Origin: Streptomyces sp. NBC_01750
Lineage (GTDB): Bacteria > Actinomycetota > Actinomycetes > Streptomycetales > Streptomycetaceae
Length of the DNA stretch: 64,000 nucleotides
Direction: 5' to 3'
Assembly: GCF_035918095.1 (NCBI RefSeq)
Contig: NZ_CP109137.1
Location: 744,001 to 808,000, forward strand
The notes under the pieces were generated by a model. The model had not been told where the DNA came from. It searched no databases and saw nothing but the letters and a program-made list of their open reading frames with translations. Shown here one piece after another: positions 19,222 to 28,926 of the stretch. Position numbers and translations under genes: made by a program. Within the stretch, counting starts at the first letter, position 1. Each line of letters starts with the position of its first letter.

Positions 19222-20844
19222 GTGGAGTACAACCTTGCCGACCTGTTCGAATCGGTCGTCGATGTGGTGCCGGACCGCGAGGCGCTGGTGTACATCGACC
19301 ATCCCGGTTCGGGCGCCGAGCGCAGGCTCAGCTATGCGGAACTCGACGCGGCGGCCAATCGCGTCGCGCACCATCTGATCGACGCGGGCATCGAGCCCGG
19401 CGAGCATCTCGGCCTGCACCTCTACAACGGCATCGAGTATCTGCAGACCGTGCTCGGCTGCCTCAAGGCACGCATCGTGCCGGTGAACGTCAACTACCGG
19501 TACGTGGAGGAGGAGCTGGTCTACCTCTACCGCGACGCCGATCTCGCCGCGCTCGTCTTCGACGCGGAGTTCACCGAGCGGGTCGCGGCCGCGTTGCCGC
19601 AGACGCGGAAGCTGCGGCATGTGGTGCGCGTGGGTACGCCGCCGGACGACGCGCCACGGCTGTCCGCCGTCGCCTTCACGGAGGCCGAGGCGGCCGCTTC
19701 GCCCGGGCGGGGCTTCGGGGCACGCTCCGCCGACGACCAGTTCATCATCTACACCGGCGGCACCACCGGTATGCCCAAGGGCGTGATGTGGCGCCAGGAG
19801 GACCTGTTCTTCGCCGGGCTCGGCGGCGGCGCGCCGACGGGCGAGCCGGTCGCCGCACCCGAGGAGCTCGCCGAGCGGGTGGCCGCGGGCGCTGACGGCA
19901 TCACCTTCTTCCCCACTCCGCCGCTGATGCACGGCACCTCCACCCTCACCGCGTTCATCGCCTTCAACTTCGGCCAACGCATCGTCCTCCACCGCAAGTT
20001 CGTGCCGGAAGAAGTGCTCCGCACGATCGAGAAGGAGAAGGTCACCAGCGTGTCGCTGGTCGGCGACGCGATGCTGCGGCCGTTGATCGACGCGCTTTCG
20101 GGACCGCTCAAGGGCACCGACTGCTCCTCGGTGTTCAGCGTCTCGAGCTCCGGCGCGATCATGTCGGAAACGGTGCGCGCGCAGTTCACGGCGCTGGTGC
20201 CGCATGTGATGCTGCTGAACAACTTCGGCTCGTCGGAGTCCGGCTTCAACGGCACCGCGACCGACGACTCAGGACCGGAGAAGGGCTTCAGACTCCGGGT
20301 CAACGCCCTTACGGCGGTGGTCGACCCGGCCACGTACGAACCGGTGAGGCCGGGCGAGCCGGGGCGCATCGCCCAGCGCGGACACGTCCCGCTCGGCTAT
20401 TACAACGACCCGAAGAAGACCGCCGAGACGTTCTTCCGGCGCGGCGACGAGCGGTGGGTACTGCTCGGCGACATGGCGACGGTCGACGAGGAAGGCATCG
20501 TCACCGTTCTCGGCCGCGGCTCGCAGTGCATCAACACCGGTGGCGAGAAGGTGTATCCGGAGGAGGTCGAGCAGGCGCTCAAGTCCCATCCGGACGTGTA
20601 CGACGCGCTGGTCGCCGGGGTGCCGGACACCAGGTGGGGCAACCATGTGGCGGCCGTGGTGCAGGTCCGCGAGGGCGCGCTCACGCCGACGCTGGACGAC
20701 ATCCAGTCGCACTGCCGCACCCGGCTCGCCGGCTACAAGATCCCGCGGCAGCTGGTGATCGCGCAGCAGATACAGCGCTCGCCGAGCGGTAAGGCGGACT
20801 ACCGCTGGGCGCGGACGGTCGCGGTGGAGTCGGCCGCGCGGTGA
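19222..20844 (+). CDS. Acyl-CoA synthetase (AMP-forming, FadD-like)
   Basis: 540 aa from GTG 19222, with AGGAGGAA upstream. It has the adenylate-forming signature YTGGTTGMPKGVMW (about 175-188), the motif NNFGSSESG, and the C-terminal GRGSQCINTGGEKVYPEEVE and the catalytic lysine region QRSPSGKADY. It activates a carboxylic acid to its CoA thioester. Being divergent from the enoyl-CoA hydratase operon across a shared operator, it probably feeds that pathway. Acid specificity is not readable. Confidence 0.92.
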   Translation: MEYNLADLFESVVDVVPDREALVYIDHPGSGAERRLSYAELDAAANRVAHHLIDAGIEPGEHLGLHLYNGIEYLQTVLGCLKARIVPVNVNYRYVEEELVYLYRDADLAALVFDAEFTERVAAALPQTRKLRHVVRVGTPPDDAPRLSAVAFTEAEAAASPGRGFGARSADDQFIIYTGGTTGMPKGVMWRQEDLFFAGLGGGAPTGEPVAAPEELAERVAAGADGITFFPTPPLMHGTSTLTAFIAFNFGQRIVLHRKFVPEEVLRTIEKEKVTSVSLVGDAMLRPLIDALSGPLKGTDCSSVFSVSSSGAIMSETVRAQFTALVPHVMLLNNFGSSESGFNGTATDDSGPEKGFRLRVNALTAVVDPATYEPVRPGEPGRIAQRGHVPLGYYNDPKKTAETFFRRGDERWVLLGDMATVDEEGIVTVLGRGSQCINTGGEKVYPEEVEQALKSHPDVYDALVAGVPDTRWGNHVAAVVQVREGALTPTLDDIQSHCRTRLAGYKIPRQLVIAQQIQRSPSGKADYRWARTVAVESAAR

Positions 20845-21114
20845 CCCTTCCGGCCCTGCCGTCGACGACCGGCTTCTGCCGGGCCGGATCGCCGATGGGA
20901 CTGCCTGTGCCGCACTCGGCCGCGGCGACCAGGTGGCGGTGGCCGGCCGCTGCGCGGAGAGACCGGCCACGGCGTGGGGGCGGGAGTACGGCCGCTCCGC
21001 ACCCCGGCCGCGGTACGGCCGGGCGGGGGCCCGGCGGTCGAGGCATTCCACGCCGGTGCGGGGCCGGCCCGGCCTCGCCTCCGAGGGATCCCATCCGGGC
21101 CTCAGGCATAGACC

Positions 21115-21651
21115 TCAGCCCTCGCCGCCGGTCCGGCTGAGGATACGCTCGCCGTTGAAAATGCCCAGCTGCTCCCGGTACAGCTCCAGCGGCACACCGT
21201 TGGGGTCACGGATGTAGAGGCTGTCCTCGACCCCGCGTTCCGGGCCCAGATAGTCGATGCCCGCCTCGTCCATCGCCTCGCGGGCCGCGTCGAACTGCGC
21301 GACGCCCACCGAGAGAGCGAGATGCTGCACCCCGCCGATCGTCTCCTCGATGGGAGGGTGTTCATGGCCGGGGAAGTCGAAGAAGCCCAGCAGATTGCCG
21401 TGGCCGATGTCGAAGAAGAAGTGCGTGGAGCCGCGGTAGTCGCGGTTCTCCACGATCTCGACCAGCGGGAAGCCCAGGAACTCCTGGTAGAAGCGGATGG
21501 TCTCCTCCACATCGCGGCAGATGAAGGCCACGTGGTGGATGCCGCCGGCGGTGGTCGGGGGCCGGTCGACGACCGGGCGCAGATAGCGCTGCCGCAGCTG
21601 CTCCCTGCGGGCGAGTACGGCGTCGAGCTCTGCTCCCTCGGGCTGAGGCAT
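21115..21651 (-). CDS. VOC (glyoxalase/extradiol-dioxygenase) superfamily protein
   Basis: 178 aa from ATG 21651, with GGAGA upstream; an extension to 21687 has no ribosome site. It has two beta-alpha-beta-beta-beta modules: GGIHHVAFICRDVEETIRFY at the start, and GGVQHLALSV then LYIRDPNGVPLELY near the end. H and E residues fit a metal site. Function cannot be fixed beyond the fold; position among CoA ligases suggests a role in the same catabolism. The interval 20845-21114 shows no gene. Confidence 0.82.
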   Translation of the reverse strand: MPQPEGAELDAVLARREQLRQRYLRPVVDRPPTTAGGIHHVAFICRDVEETIRFYQEFLGFPLVEIVENRDYRGSTHFFFDIGHGNLLGFFDFPGHEHPPIEETIGGVQHLALSVGVAQFDAAREAMDEAGIDYLGPERGVEDSLYIRDPNGVPLELYREQLGIFNGERILSRTGGEG

Positions 21652-21865
21652 GACGGTCTCCTTCTCTGCGATTATTTGCCGGTTCAACTATTATCCCGCA
21701 TACTCCCCCGCTCACCAGCGGCTCACCGCGACAGGGCCCGATATCCGTCCGTACGCAGCAGTCGACCGTCGAGCCGCCGCGCATCGTGAACGGCTGAGAG
21801 CGATTTCTGGGAATCAACCCCTTGCCAGAAGACGGGGCGGGCTGGATTACTGATCCCGGAACAGC

Positions 21866-21885
21866 ACGACCGAATGATCGGTCGT
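21866..21885. promoter_or_regulatory. PaaR-like operator upstream of paaK
   Basis: ACGACCGAATGATCGGTCGT has perfect 8-bp arms and a 4-nt spacer, and ends 24 nt before the paaK ATG. Its core ACCGAATGATCGGT fits the actinobacterial PaaR pattern ACCGnnCGnnCGGT (as I recall it) with one central mismatch. By placement it would block paaK until phenylacetyl-CoA accumulates. Confidence 0.55.
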
Positions 21886-21909
21886 CCGGTTTGGAACGGG
21901 AGTATCCGA

Positions 21910-23196
21910 ATGACGGACCTGCTGGACGCGGCGGAGCTGCTCAGCCGCGAGGAGCTCGAGGCGCTGCAGCTCGAGCGGCTTCGGGCGACCTTGCGCCATG
22001 CGTACGAGAACGTCGGCTTCTACCGGTCGGCCTTCGACAAGGCGGGGCTGCATCCCGAAGACTGCCGCACTCTCGCCGATCTGTCCCGCTTCCCGTTCAC
22101 GGCCAAGACCGATCTGCGGGACAACTATCCGTTCGGGATGTTCGCGGTGAAGCAGTCCGAGGTGCGGCGGATCCATGCCTCCAGCGGGACCACGGGCCGT
22201 CCCACCGTCGTCGGGTACACCGGGCGCGATCTGGACACCTGGGCGGACGTGGTGGCCCGTTCGATCCGCGCCGCAGGTGGCCGACCCGGCCACAAGGTCC
22301 ATGTGGCCTACGGATACGGGCTGTTCACCGGGGGCCTCGGCGCGCACTACGGCGCAGAGCGCCTCGGCTGCACCGTCATCCCGGCCTCCGGCGGCATGAC
22401 CGCCCGCCAGGTGCAGCTGATCCAGGACTTCCGGCCCGAGATCATCATGGTCACCCCTTCGTACATGCTCACGATCCTCGACGAGTTCGAGCGGCAGGGC
22501 ATCGACCCGCGCACCACCTCCCTCAAGGTCGGGATCTTCGGCGCGGAGCCGTGGACGGAGGAGATGCGGCGTGAGATCGAGGAGCGGTTCGCGATCGACG
22601 CCGTCGACATCTACGGGCTGTCGGAGGTGATGGGCCCGGGCGTGGCACAGGAATGTGTGGAGACCAAGGACGGGCTGCACGTCTGGGAGGACCACTTCTA
22701 CCCGGAGGTCGTCGATCCGTTCACCGGCGAGGTACTGCCGGATGGCGTCTCCGGTGAGCTGGTCTTCACCTCGCTCACCAAGGAGGCCATGCCGGTGATC
22801 CGGTACCGGACACGGGACCTGACGCGTCTGCTTCCGGGTACGGCACGGGTCTTCCGGCGGATGGAGAAGGTCACCAGGCGCAGCGACGACATGGTGATCC
22901 TGCGCGGAGTGAACCTCTTCCCGACCCAGATCGAGGAGATCGTGCTGCGTACGCCGCATATCGCCCCGCACTTCCAGCTGCGGCTGACCCGCGAGGGTCG
23001 TCTCGACGCGCTGACCGTACGGGCCGAGGCGCGGGCGGAGGCGACGTCCGAGCAGCGTGCGGCCGCCACGACGGCGATCGCGGCGGCCGTGAAGGACGGC
23101 ATCGGCGTGTCGGTCGGGGTCGAGGTGGTCGATCCCGGGACGCTGGAGCGGTCGGTGGGCAAGATCAAGCGGATCGTGGACCTCAGGACGAGGTGA
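21910..23196 (+). CDS. paaK: Phenylacetate--CoA ligase family protein
   Basis: 428 aa from ATG 21910, with a GGAACGGGAG purine run upstream; the ATG at 21874 falls inside the operator palindrome and is rejected. PaaK-type features include LRHAYENVGFYRSAFDKAG near the N-terminus, the P-loop IHASSGTTGRPTVVGYT, DIYGLSEVMGPG, and RRSDDMVILRGVNLFPTQIE. It activates phenylacetate or a related aryl acid to CoA. No paaABCDE oxygenase genes lie nearby. It converges with the next ligase gene, overlapping by 14 bp. Confidence 0.9.
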   Translation: MTDLLDAAELLSREELEALQLERLRATLRHAYENVGFYRSAFDKAGLHPEDCRTLADLSRFPFTAKTDLRDNYPFGMFAVKQSEVRRIHASSGTTGRPTVVGYTGRDLDTWADVVARSIRAAGGRPGHKVHVAYGYGLFTGGLGAHYGAERLGCTVIPASGGMTARQVQLIQDFRPEIIMVTPSYMLTILDEFERQGIDPRTTSLKVGIFGAEPWTEEMRREIEERFAIDAVDIYGLSEVMGPGVAQECVETKDGLHVWEDHFYPEVVDPFTGEVLPDGVSGELVFTSLTKEAMPVIRYRTRDLTRLLPGTARVFRRMEKVTRRSDDMVILRGVNLFPTQIEEIVLRTPHIAPHFQLRLTREGRLDALTVRAEARAEATSEQRAAATTAIAAAVKDGIGVSVGVEVVDPGTLERSVGKIKRIVDLRTR

Positions 23197-24685
23197 AGCG
23201 GTCCCTGAGCTCTCGCTTGAGGATCTTTCCGCTGGCATTGCGCGGCAGCTCGTCCACGAACAGGACCTTCTTCGGGGCCTTGAAGTGGGCGAGTTCCTCC
23301 CGTGTGTGGTCGATGAGTTCGGCTTCCGTCACCTCACCGCGGGTGACGACAACGGCGGTGACGGCCTCGATCCAGCGTTCGTCGGGCAGGCCGATGACCG
23401 CGGCCTCCGCGACTGCGGGATGGGTGTAGAGGGCGTCCTCGACTTGTCGCGAAGCGACCAGTACTCCCCCGGAGTTGATGACGTCCTTCACCCGGTCGAC
23501 GACCGTGAAGTATCCCTCGGCGTCGCGGACTGCGAGGTCGCCGGAGCGGAACCAGCCGTCGCGGAAGGCCTCTTCGGTCTCCTCAGGTTTGTCCCAGTAG
23601 CCCTCACAGAGCTGCGGAGAGCGGTAGACGATCTCGCCGGCCGTGCCGTCGGCGACCTCCTCGCCGCTCTCGTCGACAACCTTCGCCTCGACGAAGAGGA
23701 CGGTCCGTCCGCAGGAGTCCATCCGGCCCTCGTGCTCGTCCGGGCCGAGGACCGTGGCGAGCGGGCCGATCTCACTCTGCCCGAAGCAGTTGTAGAAGCC
23801 GAGACCCGGCAGCCGCTCCCGGAGCCTCTCGAGCACGGGTACGGGCATGATCGAGGCGCCGTAGTACGCCTTGCGCAGGGCGCCGAGATCGCGGGTGGCG
23901 AACTCCGGGTGGTTCGACAGGCCGATCCATACGGTCGGCGGCGCGAAGAGACTGTCGGCACGGCCTGCTTCGACGAGATCGAAGATCTGTGTCGCGTCGG
24001 GCGCGTCCAGGATGGTGTTCTCCGCGCCGACCGCGAGGTACGGCAGCAGAAACACATGCATCTGGGCGGAGTGGTAGAGCGGCAGCGAGTGGACGGGCCG
24101 GTCGGTCTCGCGCAGATCGAGGGCGGCGACCGCGCTGACGTACTCGTGGACGAGCGCCCGGTGGGTCATCATCGCGCCCTTGGGCAGGGCGGTGGTGCCG
24201 GAGGTGTAGAGCAGCTGGACCAGGTCCTCGGTCCCCGGCTCGCGCTCGGGTGTGAAGTCGCGCGGCGTACGCAGCTCGGTCAGCAGTGAGTCGTCCGCGT
24301 CCCGCAGCGGCATGACAGGCAGTCCCCCGGGCAGTCGCGGCGCGAGGTCGGGGTCGGCGAGGACGAGAGCGCTGCCCGACTGCTCGATGATGTACGCGAG
24401 GTCGTCGCCGGTGAGGTTCTGGTTGACCGGGACATGGACAAGCCCTGCCCGGGCGCAGCCGAGGAAGCCGATGAGATACGCGTCGGAGTTATGGCCGTAG
24501 GAGGCGACCCGCTCCCCCTGGCGCAGGCCACGGCCGGTCAGGACGGCCGCCGCCGTGGTGACGGCGGTGTCGAGTTCGGCATAGCTCCATGTCCGGTCCG
24601 CATAGCGCACGGCGGTGCGGTCGGGGGTGCGCCGTGCGCCGCTGCGCACACCGGCGTCGACTGTGTTGCTTCGTACAGCTGTCAT
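23183..24685 (-). CDS. Acyl-CoA synthetase (AMP-forming)
   Basis: 500 aa from ATG 24685; the frame extends further to 25612 only as antisense to the acylase gene. Motifs: LLYTSGTTALPKGAMMTH, FYNCFGQSEIGPLA, WFRSGDLAVRD, and the C-terminal PRNASGKILKREL. It resembles long-chain or aryl acyl-CoA ligases. It is divergent from the acylase gene at 24812, so acid released by that enzyme could be its substrate; this is inference from layout only. Confidence 0.9.
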   Translation of the reverse strand: MTAVRSNTVDAGVRSGARRTPDRTAVRYADRTWSYAELDTAVTTAAAVLTGRGLRQGERVASYGHNSDAYLIGFLGCARAGLVHVPVNQNLTGDDLAYIIEQSGSALVLADPDLAPRLPGGLPVMPLRDADDSLLTELRTPRDFTPEREPGTEDLVQLLYTSGTTALPKGAMMTHRALVHEYVSAVAALDLRETDRPVHSLPLYHSAQMHVFLLPYLAVGAENTILDAPDATQIFDLVEAGRADSLFAPPTVWIGLSNHPEFATRDLGALRKAYYGASIMPVPVLERLRERLPGLGFYNCFGQSEIGPLATVLGPDEHEGRMDSCGRTVLFVEAKVVDESGEEVADGTAGEIVYRSPQLCEGYWDKPEETEEAFRDGWFRSGDLAVRDAEGYFTVVDRVKDVINSGGVLVASRQVEDALYTHPAVAEAAVIGLPDERWIEAVTAVVVTRGEVTEAELIDHTREELAHFKAPKKVLFVDELPRNASGKILKRELRDRFTSS

Positions 24686-24742
24686 GGCGCGATCTTGGGT
24701 GGCTGCGACCGGCCGGTCAAGAGCTGGATACCGAACGGGATG

Positions 24743-24777
24743 TTGACACGGCCCGCCCCGGCTGACTGCATGGACCA
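24743..24777 (+). promoter_or_regulatory. Candidate promoter and operator half-site before the acylase gene
   Basis: A TTGACA -35 lies at 24743-24748. From 24761, CTGACTGCATG matches the complement of the copy-1 operator for 11 bases, but the second arm is absent. Transcription starting near 24775 would leave out the ATG at 24770 and support the TTG start at 24812. Confidence 0.3.
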
Positions 24778-24811
24778 ACCAGCTTTCACCGCAGTCCCGT
24801 TGGGAGGCACG

Positions 24812-27208
24812 TTGCTCTTCCGCACCCGCCTGAGACGGCTCGCACTCACCTGCACAGCCCTGGTGACCGCAGCCGCCGCGCTGCCGCAGGCCGCGGCCGC
24901 CGATTCCCGTGACCGCCTGGACCGGCATCCTTCCGGCGGCGGTCTGTCCGCCGTCATCCGCTACACCGAGCACGGTATTCCGCACATTGTCGCCGGGGAC
25001 TACGCGAGTCTCGGCTTCGGCAACGGCTGGGCACAGGCAGCCGACCAGGTGTGCGTACTCGCCGACGGCTTCCTCACCGTGCGAGGCGAGCGTTCGCGCT
25101 ACTTCGGCCCGGACGCGGCCCCGGACGGCTCGCTCTCCTCCGCGACGAAGAACCTCTCCAGCGACCTCTACTTCCGCGGTGTACGGAACGCGGGCACCGT
25201 CGAGAAGCTGCTCGCCACTCCCGCTCCGGCCGGTGCCGGCCGACAGGTCAAGGAACTGATGCGGGGCTGGGCGGCCGGCTACAACGCCTGGCTGAAGCAG
25301 AACCGCATCACCGATCCGGCCTGCAGGAACGCCGACTGGGTGGGGCCGGTGACCACGCTCGACGTGGCCCGGCGCGGCTTCGCCGTCTCGGTACTCGGCG
25401 GTCAGGGGCGCGGCATCGACGGCATCACCGCGGCGCAACCGCCCGGTACAAGCCCGGTCGGCGCACCCGACGCCGCCAGGACGGCCGAGGCCGCACGGGA
25501 GCTGTTCGCCACCGAGAACGCCGACATGGGCTCCAACGCCGTCGCGTTCAGCGGCGGTACGACGGCCAACGGCCGGGGGCTGCTGATCGGCAATCCCCAC
25601 TACCCGTGGCACGGCGGCCGCCGCTTCTGGCAGTCGCAGCAGACCATCCCCGGTGAGCTGAATGTCTCCGGCAGCTCACTGCTCGGCACCGCCGTGGTCA
25701 ACATAGGCTTCAACGACAAAGTCGCCTGGAGCCATACCGTCGCGACCGGTGTCACCCTGAATCTGCACCAGCTGACGCTGAATCCGGCCGACCCGACCGC
25801 GTATCTGGTGGACGGCAAGCCGGAGCCGATGACCAAGCGGACCGTGAGCGTCCCGGTCAAGGACGGCGCACCCGTGAGCCGTACGCAGTGGTGGACGCGG
25901 TACGGACCCGTCGTGACCTCGCTCGGTCCGACGCTGCCGCTGCCGTGGTCCGCCACGACCGCGTATGCGCTCAACGACCCCAACGCCACCAATCTGCGCG
26001 GCTCCGACACCGCGCTGGCCTTCGGCAAAGCACGCTCCACGGGCGACATGGTGAAGGCGCTGGGGCGCACCCAGGGTCTTCCGTGGGTCAACACGATCGC
26101 CGCCGACTCGAAGGGACACACGCTCTTCTCGCAGTCGCAGGTGCTGCCGCGGATCACCGACGAGCTGGCGCAGCGCTGCTCCACGCCGCTCGGGAAGGTG
26201 ACCTACCCGGCGTCGGGGGTTGCCGTACTGGACGGCTCGCGCGGCGACTGCGCGCTCGGCTCGGACAAGGACGCCGTGCAGCCGGGGATCTTCGGTCCGT
26301 CGAAAATGCCGACGCTGAAGGACGCGCCGTATGCGGAGAACTCCAACGACAGCGCCTGGCTGGCAAATGCCGATCATCCGCTGACCGGCTACGAGCGGGT
26401 CTTCGGCACCATCGGCACGCCCCGTTCGCTGCGCACCCGCGGCGGCATCGAGGATGTGGCGGCGATGGCGGACAAGGGCCGGCTGACCGTCTGGGACCTG
26501 CAGAAGCAGCAGTTCGCGAACCGTGCGCCCGCCGGGGATCTGGCCGCGGCCGACACGGCGAAGGCGTGCGCGGCGCTGCCCGGCAAGAGCGCCGATCTCG
26601 CGCAGGCCTGCGATGTGCTGGCGGTGTGGGACCGGACCATGAACACGGGCAGCCGGGGCGCGCTGCTCTTCGACCGGTTCTGGCGGGGACTCACGGCGAG
26701 GGTGCCGACGGCGCAGTTGTGGACGGTGCCGTTCTCGGCGGCAGATCCGGTGCGTACGCCGAACACGCTCAACACCGCATCGCCCGGCTTCGCGCAGGCC
26801 CTGACGGCGGCGGTCGCCGAGCTGCGCGCGGCCGGAATTCCGCTGGACGCGCCGCTGGGTGAGCACCAGTTCGTCGTACGGAACGGGAAGCGGATCCCGG
26901 TGCCGGGCGGTACGGAAGGTCTCGGCGTATGGAACAAGGTCGAGCCGGTGTGGAATCCGGCGGGCGGCGGCTACACCGAGGTGGTCACCGGTTCGAGCCA
27001 TATCCAGACGGTCGGCTGGGACCGCGGGCCCTGTCCGGTGGCCCGCACCCTGCTCACGTACTCCCAGTCGTCGAATCCCGCCTCCCCGTACTACAGCGAC
27101 CAGACCGAGCTGTTCTCGGCCGAGCGGTGGGTGACGTCGAGGTTCTGCGAGCGCGACATCCTGCGCTCGCCGGAGCTGCGGGTGGTGTGGGCGCGCGAGC
27201 GCAGATGA
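24812..27208 (+). CDS. Secreted penicillin-acylase-family amidohydrolase (Ntn hydrolase)
   Basis: 798 aa from TTG 24812, behind GGGAGG; ATG 24770 is the alternative but has no ribosome site. The signal peptide is FRTRLRRLALTCTALVTAAA. The precursor would self-cleave before the nucleophile serine in NADMGSNAVAFSG, giving alpha and beta chains. Other family marks are GNPHYPWHG and FNDKVAWSHTVATG. The overall architecture resembles aculeacin/acyl-homoserine-lactone acylases, which remove fatty acyl chains from lipopeptides or signals. It is exported while neighbouring ligases are cytoplasmic. Confidence 0.88.
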   Translation: MLFRTRLRRLALTCTALVTAAAALPQAAAADSRDRLDRHPSGGGLSAVIRYTEHGIPHIVAGDYASLGFGNGWAQAADQVCVLADGFLTVRGERSRYFGPDAAPDGSLSSATKNLSSDLYFRGVRNAGTVEKLLATPAPAGAGRQVKELMRGWAAGYNAWLKQNRITDPACRNADWVGPVTTLDVARRGFAVSVLGGQGRGIDGITAAQPPGTSPVGAPDAARTAEAARELFATENADMGSNAVAFSGGTTANGRGLLIGNPHYPWHGGRRFWQSQQTIPGELNVSGSSLLGTAVVNIGFNDKVAWSHTVATGVTLNLHQLTLNPADPTAYLVDGKPEPMTKRTVSVPVKDGAPVSRTQWWTRYGPVVTSLGPTLPLPWSATTAYALNDPNATNLRGSDTALAFGKARSTGDMVKALGRTQGLPWVNTIAADSKGHTLFSQSQVLPRITDELAQRCSTPLGKVTYPASGVAVLDGSRGDCALGSDKDAVQPGIFGPSKMPTLKDAPYAENSNDSAWLANADHPLTGYERVFGTIGTPRSLRTRGGIEDVAAMADKGRLTVWDLQKQQFANRAPAGDLAAADTAKACAALPGKSADLAQACDVLAVWDRTMNTGSRGALLFDRFWRGLTARVPTAQLWTVPFSAADPVRTPNTLNTASPGFAQALTAAVAELRAAGIPLDAPLGEHQFVVRNGKRIPVPGGTEGLGVWNKVEPVWNPAGGGYTEVVTGSSHIQTVGWDRGPCPVARTLLTYSQSSNPASPYYSDQTELFSAERWVTSRFCERDILRSPELRVVWARERR

Positions 27209-27339
27209 CGGACTGATGCGTCGGGCCGGGTCACGGGCTCACGGGCTCACGGCGAGGATCACGAAGGCGGAGCGCAGCGCCGGATGTATCCCGCCTGGAG
27301 CGCCGTGGCCCGGCCCGCGGATAATGTCCTCCCTCCGCC

Positions 27340-28926
27340 TCACACGGCCCGTTCATGGCCCTCCCAGTACGGGGCGCGCAGGCGTCGTTTGTAGAGCTTG
27401 CCGTTCGGGTCGCGCGGAATGGCCTCGATGAAGTCCACTGTCCTGGGGCGTTTGTAGGCGGCCAGTCGCCGCTCGCAGTGGGCGAGGATGTCGGCCGCCA
27501 GTGCGTCGCCGGGCTCCTGGCCGTCGGCGGCCTCGACGACCGCCTTGACCTCCTCGCCCCAGTCGGCGTGCGGGATACCGAAGGCGGCCGCGTCGGCGAC
27601 GGCGGGATGGGTGAGCAGGGCGGACTCGATCTCGGCGGGATAGACATTGACACCGCCCGAGATGATCATGTCGATCTTGCGGTCGCGGAGAAAGAGATAG
27701 CCCTCCTCGTCGAGGATGCCGAGGTCGCCGACGGTGAAGAAGTCGCCGATACGGTTCTTCCGCGTCTTGGCCTCATCCTTGTGGTAGCTGAAGCCGCCGG
27801 TGCTCATCTTCATGTAGACGGTGCCCAGTTCGCCGGGCGGGAGCCTGTTGCCGTCGTCGTCGAAGACGGCGAGTTCACTGATGGGCCAGGCCTTGCCGAC
27901 CGTGCCGGGCTTCTTCAGCCAGTCCTCGGCGGTGGCGAACGCGCCGCCTCCCTCGCTGGCCGCGTAGTACTCCTCGACGCAGTTGCCCCACCAGTCGATC
28001 ATCGCCCGCTTGACGTGATCGGGGCAGGGGGCAGCGCCATGGATGGCGTGCCGCATGGAGCTCACGTCGTAGCGCTCCTTCACCGCGTCGGGCAGCGCGA
28101 GCAGCCGGTGGAACTGCGTCGGGACCATATGGGTGTGGGTGCACCGGTGGGCGTCGATGAGACGCAGCATCTCCTCGGGCGTCCACTTGTCCATCAGGAT
28201 GAGCTGATGGCCGATGTGCAGGGCTGCGCCCGCGAACTGGAGTACCGCGGTGTGGTAGAGCGGCGAACAGACGAGGTGCACATTGTCGTCGAACGGCCTG
28301 ATGCCGAAGATCCCGAGGAAGCCGCCGAGATGCGTCTCCTCGGGGAGCTTTCCCGGCAGTGGCCTGCGGATACCGCGCGGCCTGCCGGTGGTGCCCGAGG
28401 TGTAGTTCATGACCCAGCCGAGCGCACGGTCATCGGGCACGGACCCGGGCTGTCCGTCGAGGAGTTCGGTGTACGGGCGGAAGCCATCGACACCGACGGT
28501 GCCGCCCACGGCGTAGCGCCGGCTCGCGGGCAGCTTCGCCTCGTCGGCGGCGGCCGTCGCGGCGGGCGCGAACCGCTCGTGCGCGATGAGCACCTTGGCG
28601 CCGGAGTCGGAGACGATCCAGGCGATCTCGGGTCCGACGAGATGGTGGTTCACGGGAACCAGATACAGACCGGCCTCGGATGCGGCGAGATACGCGGTGA
28701 GGAGCTCCACGCCGTTGGGCAGGACCACGGCGAAGGCGTCGCCCTGCTCCAGTCCGGCCGCGCGCAGCCCGTGGACGAGCTGGTTGACGGCGGCGTGCAG
28801 CCGGCCGGCGGTCCATGCCTCGCCGTCCGCTGCGATCAGAACCGTACGCTCCGGGTCGGCGGTCGCCTGGGCCCAGAAGCCTCTTCCGGACTCCGTCCGG
28901 GGGGACTCCCACGGCCGTTCGGTCAT
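27340..28926 (-). CDS. Acyl-CoA synthetase (AMP-forming)
   Basis: 528 aa. Motifs: MNYTSGTTGRPRGIRRPLPG (P-loop), EEYYAASEGGGAF, FTVGDLGILDEEGYLFLRDR and a C-terminal PRDPNGKLYKRRLR. The EGGGAF variant of the A5 motif resembles actinobacterial aryl/steroid-acid CoA ligases. Its start overlaps the stop of the flavoprotein gene as ATGA (28923-28926), so the two are translated together under the copy-2 operator. Confidence 0.9.
   Translation of the reverse strand: MTERPWESPRTESGRGFWAQATADPERTVLIAADGEAWTAGRLHAAVNQLVHGLRAAGLEQGDAFAVVLPNGVELLTAYLAASEAGLYLVPVNHHLVGPEIAWIVSDSGAKVLIAHERFAPAATAAADEAKLPASRRYAVGGTVGVDGFRPYTELLDGQPGSVPDDRALGWVMNYTSGTTGRPRGIRRPLPGKLPEETHLGGFLGIFGIRPFDDNVHLVCSPLYHTAVLQFAGAALHIGHQLILMDKWTPEEMLRLIDAHRCTHTHMVPTQFHRLLALPDAVKERYDVSSMRHAIHGAAPCPDHVKRAMIDWWGNCVEEYYAASEGGGAFATAEDWLKKPGTVGKAWPISELAVFDDDGNRLPPGELGTVYMKMSTGGFSYHKDEAKTRKNRIGDFFTVGDLGILDEEGYLFLRDRKIDMIISGGVNVYPAEIESALLTHPAVADAAAFGIPHADWGEEVKAVVEAADGQEPGDALAADILAHCERRLAAYKRPRTVDFIEAIPRDPNGKLYKRRLRAPYWEGHERAV

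Noticed and set aside
20845..21114. Possible small gene between the CoA ligase and VOC genes
   Set aside because: Open frames exist, but they are Arg/Pro-rich, with no ribosome site or family resemblance.
24707..24718. Palindrome GACCGGCCGGTC between the ligase and acylase genes
   Set aside because: It is a perfect 12-bp palindrome, but such GC-only palindromes are frequent in this genome and the spacing does not fit the PaaR pattern.
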